Positions 9,111-18,144 of a DNA stretch of 64,000 bases are shown piece by piece; position 1 is the first letter of the stretch, and each line of letters opens with the position of its first letter. The stretch spans positions 1 through 64,000 of the forward strand of contig JALORC010000052.1 of the NCBI GenBank assembly GCA_025459175.1, given 5' to 3'. Position numbers and translations under genes: made by a program. The notes under the pieces are model-generated. The model saw only the letters and a program-made list of their open reading frames with translations, had not been told where the DNA came from and did not search any database. The stretch is from Planctomycetota bacterium. GTDB lineage: Bacteria; Planctomycetota; UBA1135; UBA2386.

Positions 9111-9132
9111 CGCCGTGCGTCAACGCACGGCG
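9111..9132. terminator. convergent-gene hairpin, possible bidirectional terminator
   Basis: CGCCGTGCGT and its exact reverse complement ACGCACGGCG are separated by two bases, between the stop codons of the convergent thioredoxin and cysteine synthase genes; it overlaps the latter's stop. There is no T-run on either side, so intrinsic termination is plausible but not proven. Confidence 0.45.
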
Positions 9133-10148
9133 CGGAAGCCCAGCAGCTCGACGCGCGGCGCCAGATAGTCGTCGCGGACCGGCTCGTCGCGGCACAGGTC
9201 GGTCGACAGGTACTTCTTGTTGCTGTCGCAGAACACCGTGACCACGGCGCCCTCGGCGCCGAGCTGTTCCACCAGCTGCACCGCGCCGAGGAAGTTGGCG
9301 CCGGCGCTGATGCCGACCGCGAGGCCGAGCCCCTTGGCCAGCGCCTGCGCCATCAGGATCGCATCGCCGTCCCAGACGTCGATCACCGCATCGAGCCAAT
9401 CGAGATCGACGACCGCCGGCACGAACTCGTCGGAGATGCCCTGGATGCGGTGCTTGCCGACCTTGTGCCCGGTGCGCAGCGTCGGCGAATTGGCCGGTTC
9501 GAGCGGGTGCACGCGCACCTTCGGGAACACGCTGCGCAGCGCGCGGCCGACCCCCATCACGGTGCCGCCGGTGCCGACCCCGGCTGTGAACGCCGCCGGC
9601 CGCACCCCGTAGGCCTCGAGCTGCAGCAGGATCTCCGGCCCGGTCGTGCTGGCATGGGCCCGCACGTTGGCCTGGTTCTCGAACTGCCGCGGCAGGAACA
9701 CGCCGTCGTGCTCGCGCGCGTAGCGTTCGGCGGCCTGCACCGAACCGAGGAACCCACCCTCCGCCGCCGACACCGGCACGATCTCGGCGCCGAGGCTGCC
9801 GATCAGCTGCACCCGTTCACGGCTCATCCAGTCGGGCATGTAGATCCGCACCGGATGGCCGAGCGCGGCCCCGAGCGCTGCGAAGGCGATGCCGGTGTTG
9901 CCGCTGCTGGCCTCGACGATCGTGTAGCCCTCGCGCAGCAGGTCGTTGGCGCAGGCCTCGGCGAGGATGTGGCAGGCCATGCGGTCCTTGACCGAGCCGG
10001 TCATGTTCATCGACTCGTACTTGGCGTAGAGCCGTCGCTCGCGCCCGTCGAAGCGGTAGAGCACCTCGAGCAACGGCGTGTGACCGATCAACTGGCGGAT
10101 CGCCGTGATGGTGCGCGCGCGGCTCGGCGCCGGGGCATGGATCGTCAT
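9120..10148 (-). CDS. PLP-dependent cysteine synthase family protein
   Basis: 342 residues, slightly longer than typical CysK. It catalyses beta-replacement on O-acetylserine (or a related substrate) with sulfide to form cysteine. Visible fold-type II PLP motifs are the lysine in TGSVKDRMA, the substrate loop SSGNTGIAFA, the phosphate-binding loop GVGTGGTVMGVG and a Ser in ISAGAN. The C-terminal extension (VFCDSNKKYLSTDL) occurs in CysK/CBS-type proteins, so cystathionine beta-synthase-like activity cannot be excluded. The ATG at 10148 is the only sensible start. It is preceded on the same strand by a glycosyltransferase-like gene with a 56-base gap. Confidence 0.85.
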   Translation of the reverse strand: MTIHAPAPSRARTITAIRQLIGHTPLLEVLYRFDGRERRLYAKYESMNMTGSVKDRMACHILAEACANDLLREGYTIVEASSGNTGIAFAALGAALGHPVRIYMPDWMSRERVQLIGSLGAEIVPVSAAEGGFLGSVQAAERYAREHDGVFLPRQFENQANVRAHASTTGPEILLQLEAYGVRPAAFTAGVGTGGTVMGVGRALRSVFPKVRVHPLEPANSPTLRTGHKVGKHRIQGISDEFVPAVVDLDWLDAVIDVWDGDAILMAQALAKGLGLAVGISAGANFLGAVQLVEQLGAEGAVVTVFCDSNKKYLSTDLCRDEPVRDDYLAPRVELLGFRAVR

Positions 10149-10204
10149 CGTCGCAGCAGACCGTCGGCCGCACCCGACAGCGCCCGGCGAAGTGCGTAGC
10201 GCGA

Positions 10205-11503
10205 CTACGCCATCGGCGCGGCGTTCGGCTCGGCGGCGGGCGCCGCGTGCGAACGGCGGCCACGGATCCACGCGAGGGCGCCGGCCAGGGTCACCGCCGC
10301 CAGCACGAACAGCAGCGGTCGCACCGGTTGCAGGTAGCGCGGATCGGGGATCACCGGCAGGTAGGCCAGGGTCCCTGCCACCGCACAAGCACCGAGCGCA
10401 TGCCACTGCCAGCGCTCGCCCCGGCGATGGCGCAGCAGTCCGACCAGCGCCCCGATCGCCGCCGCCACCATCACCGGCAGGTGCAGCCAGCGCATGCCGG
10501 CGTGGCTGGCCTGCATCACGGCGTGCCGTTCGTACGGCGAGTTGGCGACGTCGTAGACGCAGACACCGCAGCCCTGGACCAGGTCCCACCGCCACAGCCA
10601 CATCGGCTTCTCGACCGCGTACCAGACCAGGTAACGCAGCGGCTCGGCGGCGAGGCGCGGGCCGAGCACGCGCCACAGGTCGGCGGCGGACGCACCGAAC
10701 GCCGGCTGCTCCGGGTCCTCGCGATACGGGAAGCCGACCAGGCGCGGATCGCGGAACACCATGCCCGGATAGCTGCCGTGGCTGATCGAAGCCCAAGCCC
10801 GTTCGCTGCCGGTGCGCGCGAGCGGCTGCACGCGGTTGCGCACCGCCCAGCCACCGAACGGCAGCAGCGCCACCAGCAGCAACAGCAGCGCCTTCCCGCG
10901 CCCCTGCGGCCACAGTGCGAAGGCCAGCGCCACCGGCAACACGACCAGCGTCTCGTTGCACAGCACCGCCGCGCCGAGCAGCAGGCCACCGATGACGACG
11001 CGCGCAGCCGTGAGTGGACCGGCAGCCGACAGCAGTGCCCAGCAGCCCGACGCGACCAGCGCCGTGGTGAGGCACTCGGTCAACACGAACGCGCTGCTGA
11101 CCACGAGGTGCGGCGACAGCGCTGCCAACGCCACGGCCAGCAGGCTCGGCCAGAAGCCGCCGAGGCGCTGGGTGACCCGCTGCACCGCCAGCACGGTGAG
11201 CACCCCGAGCGCCACCTGCAACCAGATCGCGGTGCTCATCCAGCCGCCCTCGCCCCCGAGCACGCGGCACAGCCACAGGAACGCCGGGTAGCCCGGCGAC
11301 CGGAACGAGTCGGGCGCCGGCGGCACTTCGGCCGCGAGCGAGAACACGCCGTGCGCGTGCAGGTTGGCGGCGTACTGCGCGTATTGCCCCGCATCGGCGC
11401 GCAGCGGGTGCAGCACCGTCCCGGAGGTCACGAAGCCGATCCGCAGCGCCGCCGCGATCGCGAGCACGATGCCGACCAGAACCGTTCGCTCCGCGCTGCG
11501 CAT
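10205..11503 (-). CDS. ArnT/PMT-like membrane glycosyltransferase (GT39/GT83-like)
   Basis: About 432 residues with ten or more hydrophobic helices. After helix 1 comes RADAGQYAQYAANLHAHG, the acidic luminal loop (D-x-x-x-Y) typical of GT-C enzymes such as ArnT and protein mannosyltransferases, and then DSFRSPGYPAFLW, also typical. The protein would transfer a sugar from a polyprenyl-phosphate donor to an extracytoplasmic acceptor; neither is identifiable. The start is placed at MRSAERTVLVG because the upstream 15 codons lack membrane character. The gene lies between a lipoprotein gene (31 bases upstream) and the cysteine synthase (56 bases downstream). Confidence 0.7.
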   Translation of the reverse strand: MRSAERTVLVGIVLAIAAALRIGFVTSGTVLHPLRADAGQYAQYAANLHAHGVFSLAAEVPPAPDSFRSPGYPAFLWLCRVLGGEGGWMSTAIWLQVALGVLTVLAVQRVTQRLGGFWPSLLAVALAALSPHLVVSSAFVLTECLTTALVASGCWALLSAAGPLTAARVVIGGLLLGAAVLCNETLVVLPVALAFALWPQGRGKALLLLLVALLPFGGWAVRNRVQPLARTGSERAWASISHGSYPGMVFRDPRLVGFPYREDPEQPAFGASAADLWRVLGPRLAAEPLRYLVWYAVEKPMWLWRWDLVQGCGVCVYDVANSPYERHAVMQASHAGMRWLHLPVMVAAAIGALVGLLRHRRGERWQWHALGACAVAGTLAYLPVIPDPRYLQPVRPLLFVLAAVTLAGALAWIRGRRSHAAPAAEPNAAPMA

Positions 11504-11534
11504 CCTCCAGCATCGGCACGCTGGCAGCGGTGAC

Positions 11535-12044
11535 TCAACGCGGCGCAAACACCTGCAGCAGCGCCTCGATCGGCACCTCGAACCCGGCGGCCGGCAGCGC
11601 CAGCACGACCGCCAGCTGGTGCGGGCGCGCCGGCACCGCCAGCACCCAGAGCGGCGACCGCGGTGCGGGGTCGGCGACCGTCGTGAACGTCAACACATCG
11701 ACGCCTTCCTCGGTCGCCACGCGCACCGGCGTCGCGGCGCGGTGCAGACCGGTCGGGGCCGCGACCACCATGACCAGCGTGCCGGCCGCCGGCCCGAAGT
11801 CCTGGCCGAAGCAAGCGCCGGCCGGCCCGAGCCGCGACTGCAGCGCCCGCCATTCGTCGCCGTGCCCGGCAACCGCACACCACGCGGTGTCGGTGGCCGG
11901 TCCGTCGCCGCACCACTGCCGCAGGATCGGCAGCAACTCGTTCGCCGCCAGGTCGACGGTCGGGTCGGGCCGCGATGGCACTGGCGCGGTGCACGCGACG
12001 CCCGACAGCACCAGCAAGAAGCCGAGGACCGCGCGCTGCACCAT
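11535..12044 (-). CDS. putative lipoprotein, unknown function
   Basis: 169 residues. A short hydrophobic signal is followed by the lipobox-like LSGVAC-T, so the mature protein probably starts at a lipidated Cys. The rest contains two hydrophobic beta-rich segments (TLVMVVAAPTG, LWVLAVPARPHQLAVVLALP). No family was recognised. The start at 12044 is only 34 bases from the divergent serine hydrolase start at 12079, so both promoters must share a very small region. Confidence 0.55.
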   Translation of the reverse strand: MVQRAVLGFLLVLSGVACTAPVPSRPDPTVDLAANELLPILRQWCGDGPATDTAWCAVAGHGDEWRALQSRLGPAGACFGQDFGPAAGTLVMVVAAPTGLHRAATPVRVATEEGVDVLTFTTVADPAPRSPLWVLAVPARPHQLAVVLALPAAGFEVPIEALLQVFAPR

Positions 12045-12078
12045 CCCCTCAATGTAGTCGGTGGGATAGCATCGGCAC

Positions 12079-13497
12079 ATGCGTGCTGCCCCCACCGCTG
12101 CCGTGCTGGTCACGCTGCTCCCGACCGTGGCGGCCCAGGCCAACGCGCCGAGTCGCGAACTGCAGCAAGCCGCTGCGTCCTACGCGGCCAAGGTCGTGGC
12201 CTCGGCGCTGTTCGTCAGCGGCCGTTCGCTCGACTCGGTGCTGGCCGAGGAACTGGCGCCGACGCGGCCGCTCGAAGCGCTGATCCGCCCGCTGCTGCGG
12301 TTCGAGGTCGACCGTGAACAGCAGACCGTCGTCTGTCGCCTCGGCGCCGCCAGCGCCACCGCGGTCGCGACCGTCGACCTCGGCTGCACCCTGGTCCACG
12401 CCGAAGCCGACGCCGACCAACTGCGGCGGCGCGCCGCCGCGGCGATCGCCGATCCCGGTGTCGATGCGCGCGAGGCACCGTGGCCGCTGGGCGATCAGTT
12501 GCCCGAAGCAGCCGCCACCGACATCGATCGGGACGCGCTGCTCGCCTGCGTCGATGCCGCGTTCGCCGAGCCGGCGAAGGGCCCGCTGGTGCACACGCGC
12601 GCCGTGGTGATCGTGCACCGCGGGCAGCTGGTGGCCGAACGCTATGCCCCCGGCTATGGCCCCGATTCGTCACTGCCGGGCTGGTCGATGTCGAAGACGT
12701 TGACGCACACGCTGCTCGGCGTGCGCGTGCAGCAGGGCCGGCTCGCCATCGATGCGCCACTGCAGGTGCCCGAGTGGTCGACCGAAGACGCGCGCCGTGC
12801 GATCCGGCTGCCGGACCTGCTGGCGATGCGCGCGGGCCTCGCCTGGAACGAGGACTACGACGACGCCGACAGCACCGCGCTGCGCATGCTGTTCGGCTCC
12901 GCCGACCATGCCGCCGTCTATGCCGGCTGCGCCCGCGAACACGCGCCCGGCGAGCGGTTCGTCTACGCCAGCGGCGCCACCAACCTGCTGTGTCGCGTGC
13001 TGCGGACCACGTTCGACGCCGACCGCGACTACTGGGCGTTCCCGCGCCAGCACCTGTTCGCGCGGTTGGGCATGCGCACCGCCGTGCTCGAGACCGATCC
13101 GAGCGGCACGTTCGTCGGCAGCTCGTACGGCTTCGCGTCGGCGCGCGACTGGGCGCGCCTTGGCCTGCTCTACGCGCAGGACGGCGTGTTCGCCGGCGAA
13201 CGCATCCTGCCGGTCGGCTGGGTCGAGGCGGCGCGCCGACCGCACCCCGGCGGCGACGGCCGCTACGGCGCGCATGTCTGGCTCAACGCCGATCCGGACG
13301 GCGACGGCCCGATGCCGCGAGCATGGCCCGACCTGCCCGCCGACCTGCTGCGCATGGACGGGCACGAAGGGCAGTATTGCACCGTGTTCCCGAGCGAACA
13401 GCTGGTCGTCGTGCGCCTGGGCTGCACGAAGAACGGCGGCTTCGATCTGCGCGGCATGTTGCGGCGCGCGCTGGCGGCGGTCACGACGCGGCGCTGA
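12079..13497 (+). CDS. secreted beta-lactamase-family serine hydrolase
   Basis: 472 residues. A signal peptide (ending VAAQ) and an unassigned N-terminal region of ~150 residues precede a class C beta-lactamase/DD-peptidase-like domain. Visible are the nucleophile motif S-M-S-K in GWSMSKTLTH, the second motif Tyr-Ala-Ser in FVYASGATN and a third motif HEG in MDGHEGQY (replacing KTG). This family includes esterases, D-amino-acid peptidases and penicillin-binding-like proteins; antibiotic hydrolysis is not implied. It is divergent from the lipoprotein gene and convergent with the FtsQ-like gene. Confidence 0.8.
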   Translation: MRAAPTAAVLVTLLPTVAAQANAPSRELQQAAASYAAKVVASALFVSGRSLDSVLAEELAPTRPLEALIRPLLRFEVDREQQTVVCRLGAASATAVATVDLGCTLVHAEADADQLRRRAAAAIADPGVDAREAPWPLGDQLPEAAATDIDRDALLACVDAAFAEPAKGPLVHTRAVVIVHRGQLVAERYAPGYGPDSSLPGWSMSKTLTHTLLGVRVQQGRLAIDAPLQVPEWSTEDARRAIRLPDLLAMRAGLAWNEDYDDADSTALRMLFGSADHAAVYAGCAREHAPGERFVYASGATNLLCRVLRTTFDADRDYWAFPRQHLFARLGMRTAVLETDPSGTFVGSSYGFASARDWARLGLLYAQDGVFAGERILPVGWVEAARRPHPGGDGRYGAHVWLNADPDGDGPMPRAWPDLPADLLRMDGHEGQYCTVFPSEQLVVVRLGCTKNGGFDLRGMLRRALAAVTTRR

Positions 13498-13532
13498 CCG
13501 CCGGCGACACCATCGGCGTCACCGCGGCGCGT

Positions 13533-14504
13533 TCACCGCGGCACGATGACGTTCTGCCACGGTTCGTGTGGATCGCGGCGACCGGTCGGACGCGGTTGCA
13601 GATACTCCTCCCAGCGCCGCGAGAAGCGCAGGTCGCCGGCGACCAGTCCGTCGAGGCCAGGATGCTTGCCGAGAATGTTGCCGAGCACCGCCGCCTTGGT
13701 GCCCACCGGCACGCGCGGCAGCGGGCTGTCGACCGGCCGGTCGTACGCGAAGATCACGCCGGCACCGTCGCGGCGCCGCAGCTTGACGCGCACTTCCGGA
13801 TAGCTCGGCCCGCGCACCCAGCGTTCGCCGAGGTTGGTCGCATCGACCTCGAGCAGCGCCGGGCACTCGGCCACCGCCGGCGCCAGCTCGTCGCGCCACT
13901 CGACGGCGATCGCGACCGCGGCCCGCACCCGCTGGTCGGGCGCCAGCTGCCCCGGCTCGACCACCATCGACGGCTCCCCACCTTCGCGGTGCAGGAACGT
14001 GACCGGCAGCGGCGTGTCGACGAACGGCAGCATGCGCGCCTGGCGATCGACGAGGCACAGGGCACCGCCGTCGGCATCGCGCACCGCGAGCACCGGTCGC
14101 CGCAGTTCGAGCCGCAGGCGGAATCGATCGGGGAACAGCCGCTCGACGCCCGCATCCTCCACCCAGGGCACCGACAGCAGGCCCTCGCGCAAGCGGCGGA
14201 TCGTCGCATCGTCGAGGATCGGCACATCCGAGGACAACCACGGCGACAGCGAGCCCGACACGGCCAGCAGCAGCGGCGTGTCGAGCCAATCGGGCCTGGC
14301 GCGGAACCCGACCTGATCGAGGGCTACCAGCGGGCTCTGCCGCGCCGTCTCGTCGAACCTGGCCGCCAGCACGTCGACCGCGCGCGGTCCACACCACCAG
14401 ATGGTCGCCATGGCGGCCGTGACCACGACGATGCGCACGACCCAGCGACCGGTCGCTGCGGGCAGCACGGGGTCCGAACGGTCACTCACCGGGGCGGTCT
14501 GCAA
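13533..14504 (-). CDS. FtsQ/DivIB-like bitopic membrane protein (POTRA-type)
   Basis: 323 residues. A short cytoplasmic N-terminus, one transmembrane helix near residues 21-40 (VVRIVVVTAAMATIWWC), then a periplasmic part. The block VPWVEDAGVERLFPDRFRLRLELRRPVLAVR looks like the end of a POTRA domain and the start of the beta domain of FtsQ (pattern: PWV..A.V.R.wP..l.v.v.E..p.A). FtsQ links FtsB/FtsL in the divisome. No other division gene is nearby, and many planctomycetes lack FtsZ, so its role here may differ. The similarity is limited to this pattern and the topology. Confidence 0.5.
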   Translation of the reverse strand: MQTAPVSDRSDPVLPAATGRWVVRIVVVTAAMATIWWCGPRAVDVLAARFDETARQSPLVALDQVGFRARPDWLDTPLLLAVSGSLSPWLSSDVPILDDATIRRLREGLLSVPWVEDAGVERLFPDRFRLRLELRRPVLAVRDADGGALCLVDRQARMLPFVDTPLPVTFLHREGGEPSMVVEPGQLAPDQRVRAAVAIAVEWRDELAPAVAECPALLEVDATNLGERWVRGPSYPEVRVKLRRRDGAGVIFAYDRPVDSPLPRVPVGTKAAVLGNILGKHPGLDGLVAGDLRFSRRWEEYLQPRPTGRRDPHEPWQNVIVPR

Positions 14505-14633
14505 GAGGGGTGGAAGAAGCGAAGCAGCAACGGCTCATCTGCAGCTACCGAGCGGCGCCGCGGTCAGCCGGCGTGCGCGGTGCCCGCAGGCCGAAGCGAC
14601 GCGAGCGGCGCGCCCATCCGGCCGATCCGTGCA

Positions 14634-14891
14634 TCAGTTCAGGCGCGCGACGACCGGCTTCTGCGGCTCGACCTTGTTGCGATCGCGCGAGGCCCCGGTC
14701 ACCGATTCGCAGTCGTCGGTGAAGATCTCCAGCGTGTCGAGCATGTTCTCGATCAGGTGGCGCTCGATCGTGATCTCGCGCGCGCCCTTGCCCGCTTCCA
14801 GCTCGTGCTCCAGCAGACGCGACAGGATCTTCAGTTGCGACAGGTGACGACCGACGAACTTGTTCAGATTGACTTCAGGCTTGGTTTCCAT
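14634..14891 (-). CDS. small helical protein, unknown function
   Basis: 85 residues, predicted mostly helical and acidic (LNKFVGRHLSQLKILSRLLEHELEAG). No signal peptide or domain was recognised. The start is well supported: GAGGAG lies 6 bases before the ATG at 14891. Codon third positions are mostly G/C. It is divergent from the helicase gene across a 292-base gap, which suggests its own promoter. Confidence 0.65.
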   Translation of the reverse strand: METKPEVNLNKFVGRHLSQLKILSRLLEHELEAGKGAREITIERHLIENMLDTLEIFTDDCESVTGASRDRNKVEPQKPVVARLN

Positions 14892-14972
14892 GGCTTGCTC
14901 CTCATTGCTGCCCGCAGGTGAGACGCCTGCTGACACGAGCCGCGCGCGGGCGCGGACGACCGGTTGCGAAAC

Positions 14973-15002
14973 GCTCCGCCGGGCGGCGAAGTCGGGCGGA
15001 GC
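14973..15002. repeat. inverted repeat in divergent intergenic region
   Basis: GCTCCGCC and GGCGGAGC form an exact 8-bp inverted repeat around a 14-base loop, within the 292-base gap between the divergent small-protein and helicase genes. It may be an operator or only part of a leader hairpin. The rest of this gap shows no gene and no clear promoter. Confidence 0.35.
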
Positions 15003-15183
15003 ATAGCCACGCCGAACAGCGATGCCAGAGCACGAATCCACGCGTTCGCGGCGACTTCGCGATGTGGAGAACCGCTCACAATCTGCACCTGCGCGCTCGC
15101 CGCGGCCGGTTGGTCCGGCGCCGATGCGCCATCGGCCCGGCATCGTTCGTGACTCGTCGTTCCAACTGCCCGGGTCGTGTGCG

Positions 15184-17262
15184 ATGCTGCGATTCGTGCC
15201 GAACCGCGAGCCGCAGCCAGAGCCGATCCAGTTCAAGGGCTACACGCTCAATCCGTTCCAGGTCGAGGCGGCGCATGCGATCGAGGCCGGCAAGAACGTG
15301 CTGCTCGCGGCACCGACGGGTTCCGGCAAGACGCTCGTCGCCGAGTATGCGATCGCGCACGCGGTCAAGCAGGGCAAACGGGCGATCTACACCAGTCCGA
15401 TCAAGGCGCTCAGCAACCAGAAGTTCCGCGACTTCAAGAACGACGGCCTGCGGGTCGGTCTGATGACCGGCGACCTCACGCTCGACCCGGACGCGCCGCT
15501 GGTCATCATGACCACCGAGATCTTCCGCAACGCGGTGTTCGAGGACCCGGAGCGTTTCGCCGACACCGACTTCGCGATCTTCGACGAGGTGCACTTCGTC
15601 GACGACATCGAGCGCGGCACGGTGTGGGAGGAGAGCCTGATCTTCGCCCCGGCCCACGTGCGCTTCGTCGGGCTGTCGGCGACGATCGCCAACCTGCACG
15701 AGTTCGGCGAGTGGGTCCGCACCGTGCGCAGCCAGGAACTGGCGATCATCGAGCACCAGAAGCGCCCGGTGCCGCTGTCGCACCGGTTGTTCCACCAGCA
15801 CGCCGGCGTGTTCCAGCTCGAACAGCGGCAGCGCGCAATCGACTTCCACGAACGAGCGCTGGCGCGCGAGGGGCGGCACGGCGGTCGCGCCGGCCAGCGC
15901 GAGAAGGAACGTTCCCGCTGGGGCGACAAGCGCGAGCGGGCGCAGGGCCGCCGGATGCCGTTCGGACCGCGCCCGTACGTGATGCTGCTCGACGAGGTGC
16001 AGCACCGCGGGCTGCTGCCGCTGCTCTATTTCTGCTTCTCGCGCAAGGAGTGCGAGATCAAGGCCGAACGCAGCATGGGCCGCCGGCTGCTCGATCGCGC
16101 CGAACGCGCGCGCATCCAGGACCTGTTCGAGGAGATCTGCGCCCGCTTCGAGCTCGACGCCGACGCCGACCCGGGCCTGCGCGGCATCCTCGGCCGGGCA
16201 CTGGCCGGGGTCGGCTACCACCACGCCGGCATGCTGCCGATCCACAAGGAAGTGGTCGAGCGGCTGTTCACGTCCGGCCTGCTGAAGATGCTGTTCACCA
16301 CCGAGACGTTCGCGCTCGGCATCAACATGCCGGCCCGCACCGTGGTGTTCGACCTGCTGCGCAAGTTCGACGGCGTGCAGATGGACTACATGAAGGCGCG
16401 CGACTACCTGCAGATGGCGGGTCGCGCCGGCCGCCAGGGCCTCGACAAGTCGGGGCTGGTGATCTCGATCCTCGAGGACGAGGACCTGATGGAGGCGCCG
16501 CTGTCGCGCTTCCACTCCGGCAAGGTCGAGCCGATCACGTCGCGCTTCAACCTGTCGTACTCGACGATCCTCAACCTCTACGACCGCCTAGGCAGCAAGG
16601 GCCTGCTGGCCGCCTACGACCGCAGCTTCGCCGCGTTCCAGGCGCTGACCGGCACCGCCGCGACCCGCGCCAAGAAGAAGGCCGCGGCGCACGCGGCGCT
16701 GGCGATGCGCGTGCAGGTGCTGCGCGATGCCGGCTTCCTCGACGACCAGGGCCTGCTGCCGCGCGGCAAGGTCGCGCAGCGCATCAACGGCTACGAGATC
16801 CAGGTCGCCGAGCTGCTGTTCAGCGGCGTCATGGAGCAGATGGACATGCACCAGCTGGCGTGCACGTTCACGGCGCTGATCCACGAGGACCGGCGCCGGC
16901 CCGACGCCCGCGGCCATCGCAAGGAGCTCGGCCCGCTGATGCAGTCGGCGAACGACGCCGTGCGCCGCTTCATCGCCATCGAGACGCTGCAAGGCATCCC
17001 GCACCCGATCAAGGAACCCGACTGGTCGATCGCGCCGGCGGTCGACTGCTGGAGCCGCGGCGGCACCGTCGAGGACATCGAGCGCCTGGCCCACAGCGAC
17101 GCCGGCGACGTCGTGCGCACACTGCGCATGGCGATCCAGATGATGCGCCAGGTGCGCATGCAGGTCGGCAAGAAGGACCAGCTCGGCGCCCGGCTCGAGG
17201 AAGCGATCGTCGCGATCAACCGCGACGAGGTCGACGCCAAGCGCCAGTTCGAGCTGGGCTGA
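15184..17262 (+). CDS. Ski2-like DEAD/DEAH-box RNA helicase
   Basis: 692 residues. The superfamily 2 helicase motifs appear in order: Q-like NPFQVEAAHAI, motif I APTGSGKT, motif II DEVH, motif III SAT, motif VI QMAGRAGRQG. The layout and the KALSNQKFRDF block match the Ski2/Mtr4/HelY group, which unwinds structured RNA or feeds exonucleases. A charged insertion (HGGRAGQREKERSRWGDKRERAQGR) follows the first RecA-like domain. The C-terminal half is the winged-helix and helical-bundle region. The ATG at 15184 is preferred; an upstream open frame to 15022 has no similarity. It is convergent with nadK. Confidence 0.88.
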   Translation: MLRFVPNREPQPEPIQFKGYTLNPFQVEAAHAIEAGKNVLLAAPTGSGKTLVAEYAIAHAVKQGKRAIYTSPIKALSNQKFRDFKNDGLRVGLMTGDLTLDPDAPLVIMTTEIFRNAVFEDPERFADTDFAIFDEVHFVDDIERGTVWEESLIFAPAHVRFVGLSATIANLHEFGEWVRTVRSQELAIIEHQKRPVPLSHRLFHQHAGVFQLEQRQRAIDFHERALAREGRHGGRAGQREKERSRWGDKRERAQGRRMPFGPRPYVMLLDEVQHRGLLPLLYFCFSRKECEIKAERSMGRRLLDRAERARIQDLFEEICARFELDADADPGLRGILGRALAGVGYHHAGMLPIHKEVVERLFTSGLLKMLFTTETFALGINMPARTVVFDLLRKFDGVQMDYMKARDYLQMAGRAGRQGLDKSGLVISILEDEDLMEAPLSRFHSGKVEPITSRFNLSYSTILNLYDRLGSKGLLAAYDRSFAAFQALTGTAATRAKKKAAAHAALAMRVQVLRDAGFLDDQGLLPRGKVAQRINGYEIQVAELLFSGVMEQMDMHQLACTFTALIHEDRRRPDARGHRKELGPLMQSANDAVRRFIAIETLQGIPHPIKEPDWSIAPAVDCWSRGGTVEDIERLAHSDAGDVVRTLRMAIQMMRQVRMQVGKKDQLGARLEEAIVAINRDEVDAKRQFELG

Positions 17263-17265
17263 ACC

Positions 17266-17299
17266 AGCGCCAACGCGCTCAACGCGGCTTGGCGACGCT
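17266..17299. terminator. imperfect hairpin between convergent helicase and nadK genes
   Basis: AGCGCCAACGCG can pair with CGCGgcTTGGCGaCGCT (small bulges) around a CTCAA loop. It spans the 16-base gap and the last codons of nadK. A role as a shared transcription end is plausible; no T-run follows. Confidence 0.35.
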
Positions 17300-18139
17300 G
17301 GCGAAGCCGAACTTCGCGTGCAGCACCTGGAAGAAGTGCATCGGCCCGAGCCCGAGGTGCCGGAAGCGCGTCTTCGCCGGCCGCAGGATCACGCGCCCAC
17401 CGACCGGCACCTGCATCTGGATCTGGCCGTCGATCTGGCAATACGCGTACTTCTTGTTGCCGGTCTCGACCACCTCGATGTCGATGCCCTCGCCGACCGG
17501 CAGCACCAGCGGCCGCGCGCTCAACGTGTGCGAGGCCAGCGGCGTCAGCACCAGCGCGTCCATGTCCGGCGCCAGCACCGGCCCACCGGCGGCCATCGAG
17601 TAGGCGGTCGAGCCGACCGCGGTCGCGGTGACCAGGCCGTCGCCGCGATAGCTCGCCAGCTCGCTGCTGCCGCGGAACGCGCGCAGCAGGATCATGCCAC
17701 CGACCGCGGCGCGACTGACGACGACGTCGTTGAGGCCGAGCACCGGCTCGCTGGTGGTGCCGTCGAGCCCCTGCATCGAGCACCAGTACATCAGCCGCGG
17801 CTCCTCGTGCAGCTCGCCGGCCAGCAGCATGTCGAGCGCCTGCTGCGTGTGCTCGTACTCGAACGAGGTCAGGAAGCCGAGCCGACCGCGATTGATGCCG
17901 AGCGTCGGCCGCTGGTTCTGCCCCATGCGCCGCGCGGTGCCGAGCAGCGAACCGTCGCCGCCCCACACCACGACGCAATCGGCCTCGCGGTCCTCGAGCG
18001 ACGACTCGCGGTCCATGACGATCTCGCACTCGCAGCCGCGCCCGGTCAGCCAGGTCGCGTGGTGCGCGATCAGCGCCTTGCTGCCGCCCTTGCGTTCGTC
18101 GCCGACCAGCAACAGCCGCTTGCAGCCGCGCGCCGGCAT
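17279..18139 (-). CDS. nadK: NAD kinase
   Basis: 286 residues. It phosphorylates NAD to NADP. The catalytic GGDGS motif (in VVWGGDGSLLG), the NAD-binding segment GINRGRLGFLTSF and the C-terminal GDGLVTATAVGSTAYSMAAGGP block are all present. The ATG at 18139 lies 5 bases after the dxs stop, so the two genes are most probably co-transcribed; NADP supply and the NADPH-using MEP pathway go together. It ends in convergent orientation to the helicase gene. Confidence 0.93.
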   Translation of the reverse strand: MPARGCKRLLLVGDERKGGSKALIAHHATWLTGRGCECEIVMDRESSLEDREADCVVVWGGDGSLLGTARRMGQNQRPTLGINRGRLGFLTSFEYEHTQQALDMLLAGELHEEPRLMYWCSMQGLDGTTSEPVLGLNDVVVSRAAVGGMILLRAFRGSSELASYRGDGLVTATAVGSTAYSMAAGGPVLAPDMDALVLTPLASHTLSARPLVLPVGEGIDIEVVETGNKKYAYCQIDGQIQMQVPVGGRVILRPAKTRFRHLGLGPMHFFQVLHAKFGFASVAKPR

Positions 18140-18144
18140 CGGCT

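Noticed and set aside
12079..13497. True beta-lactamase (resistance gene)
   Set aside because: The SxxK and YxS motifs are those of the broad serine hydrolase family; the third motif is not KTG and the N-terminal region is unlike resistance enzymes.
13498..13532. Possible hairpin between convergent serine hydrolase and FtsQ-like genes
   Set aside because: Only short GC pairings are possible, which are common at this base composition; no convincing stem or T-run.
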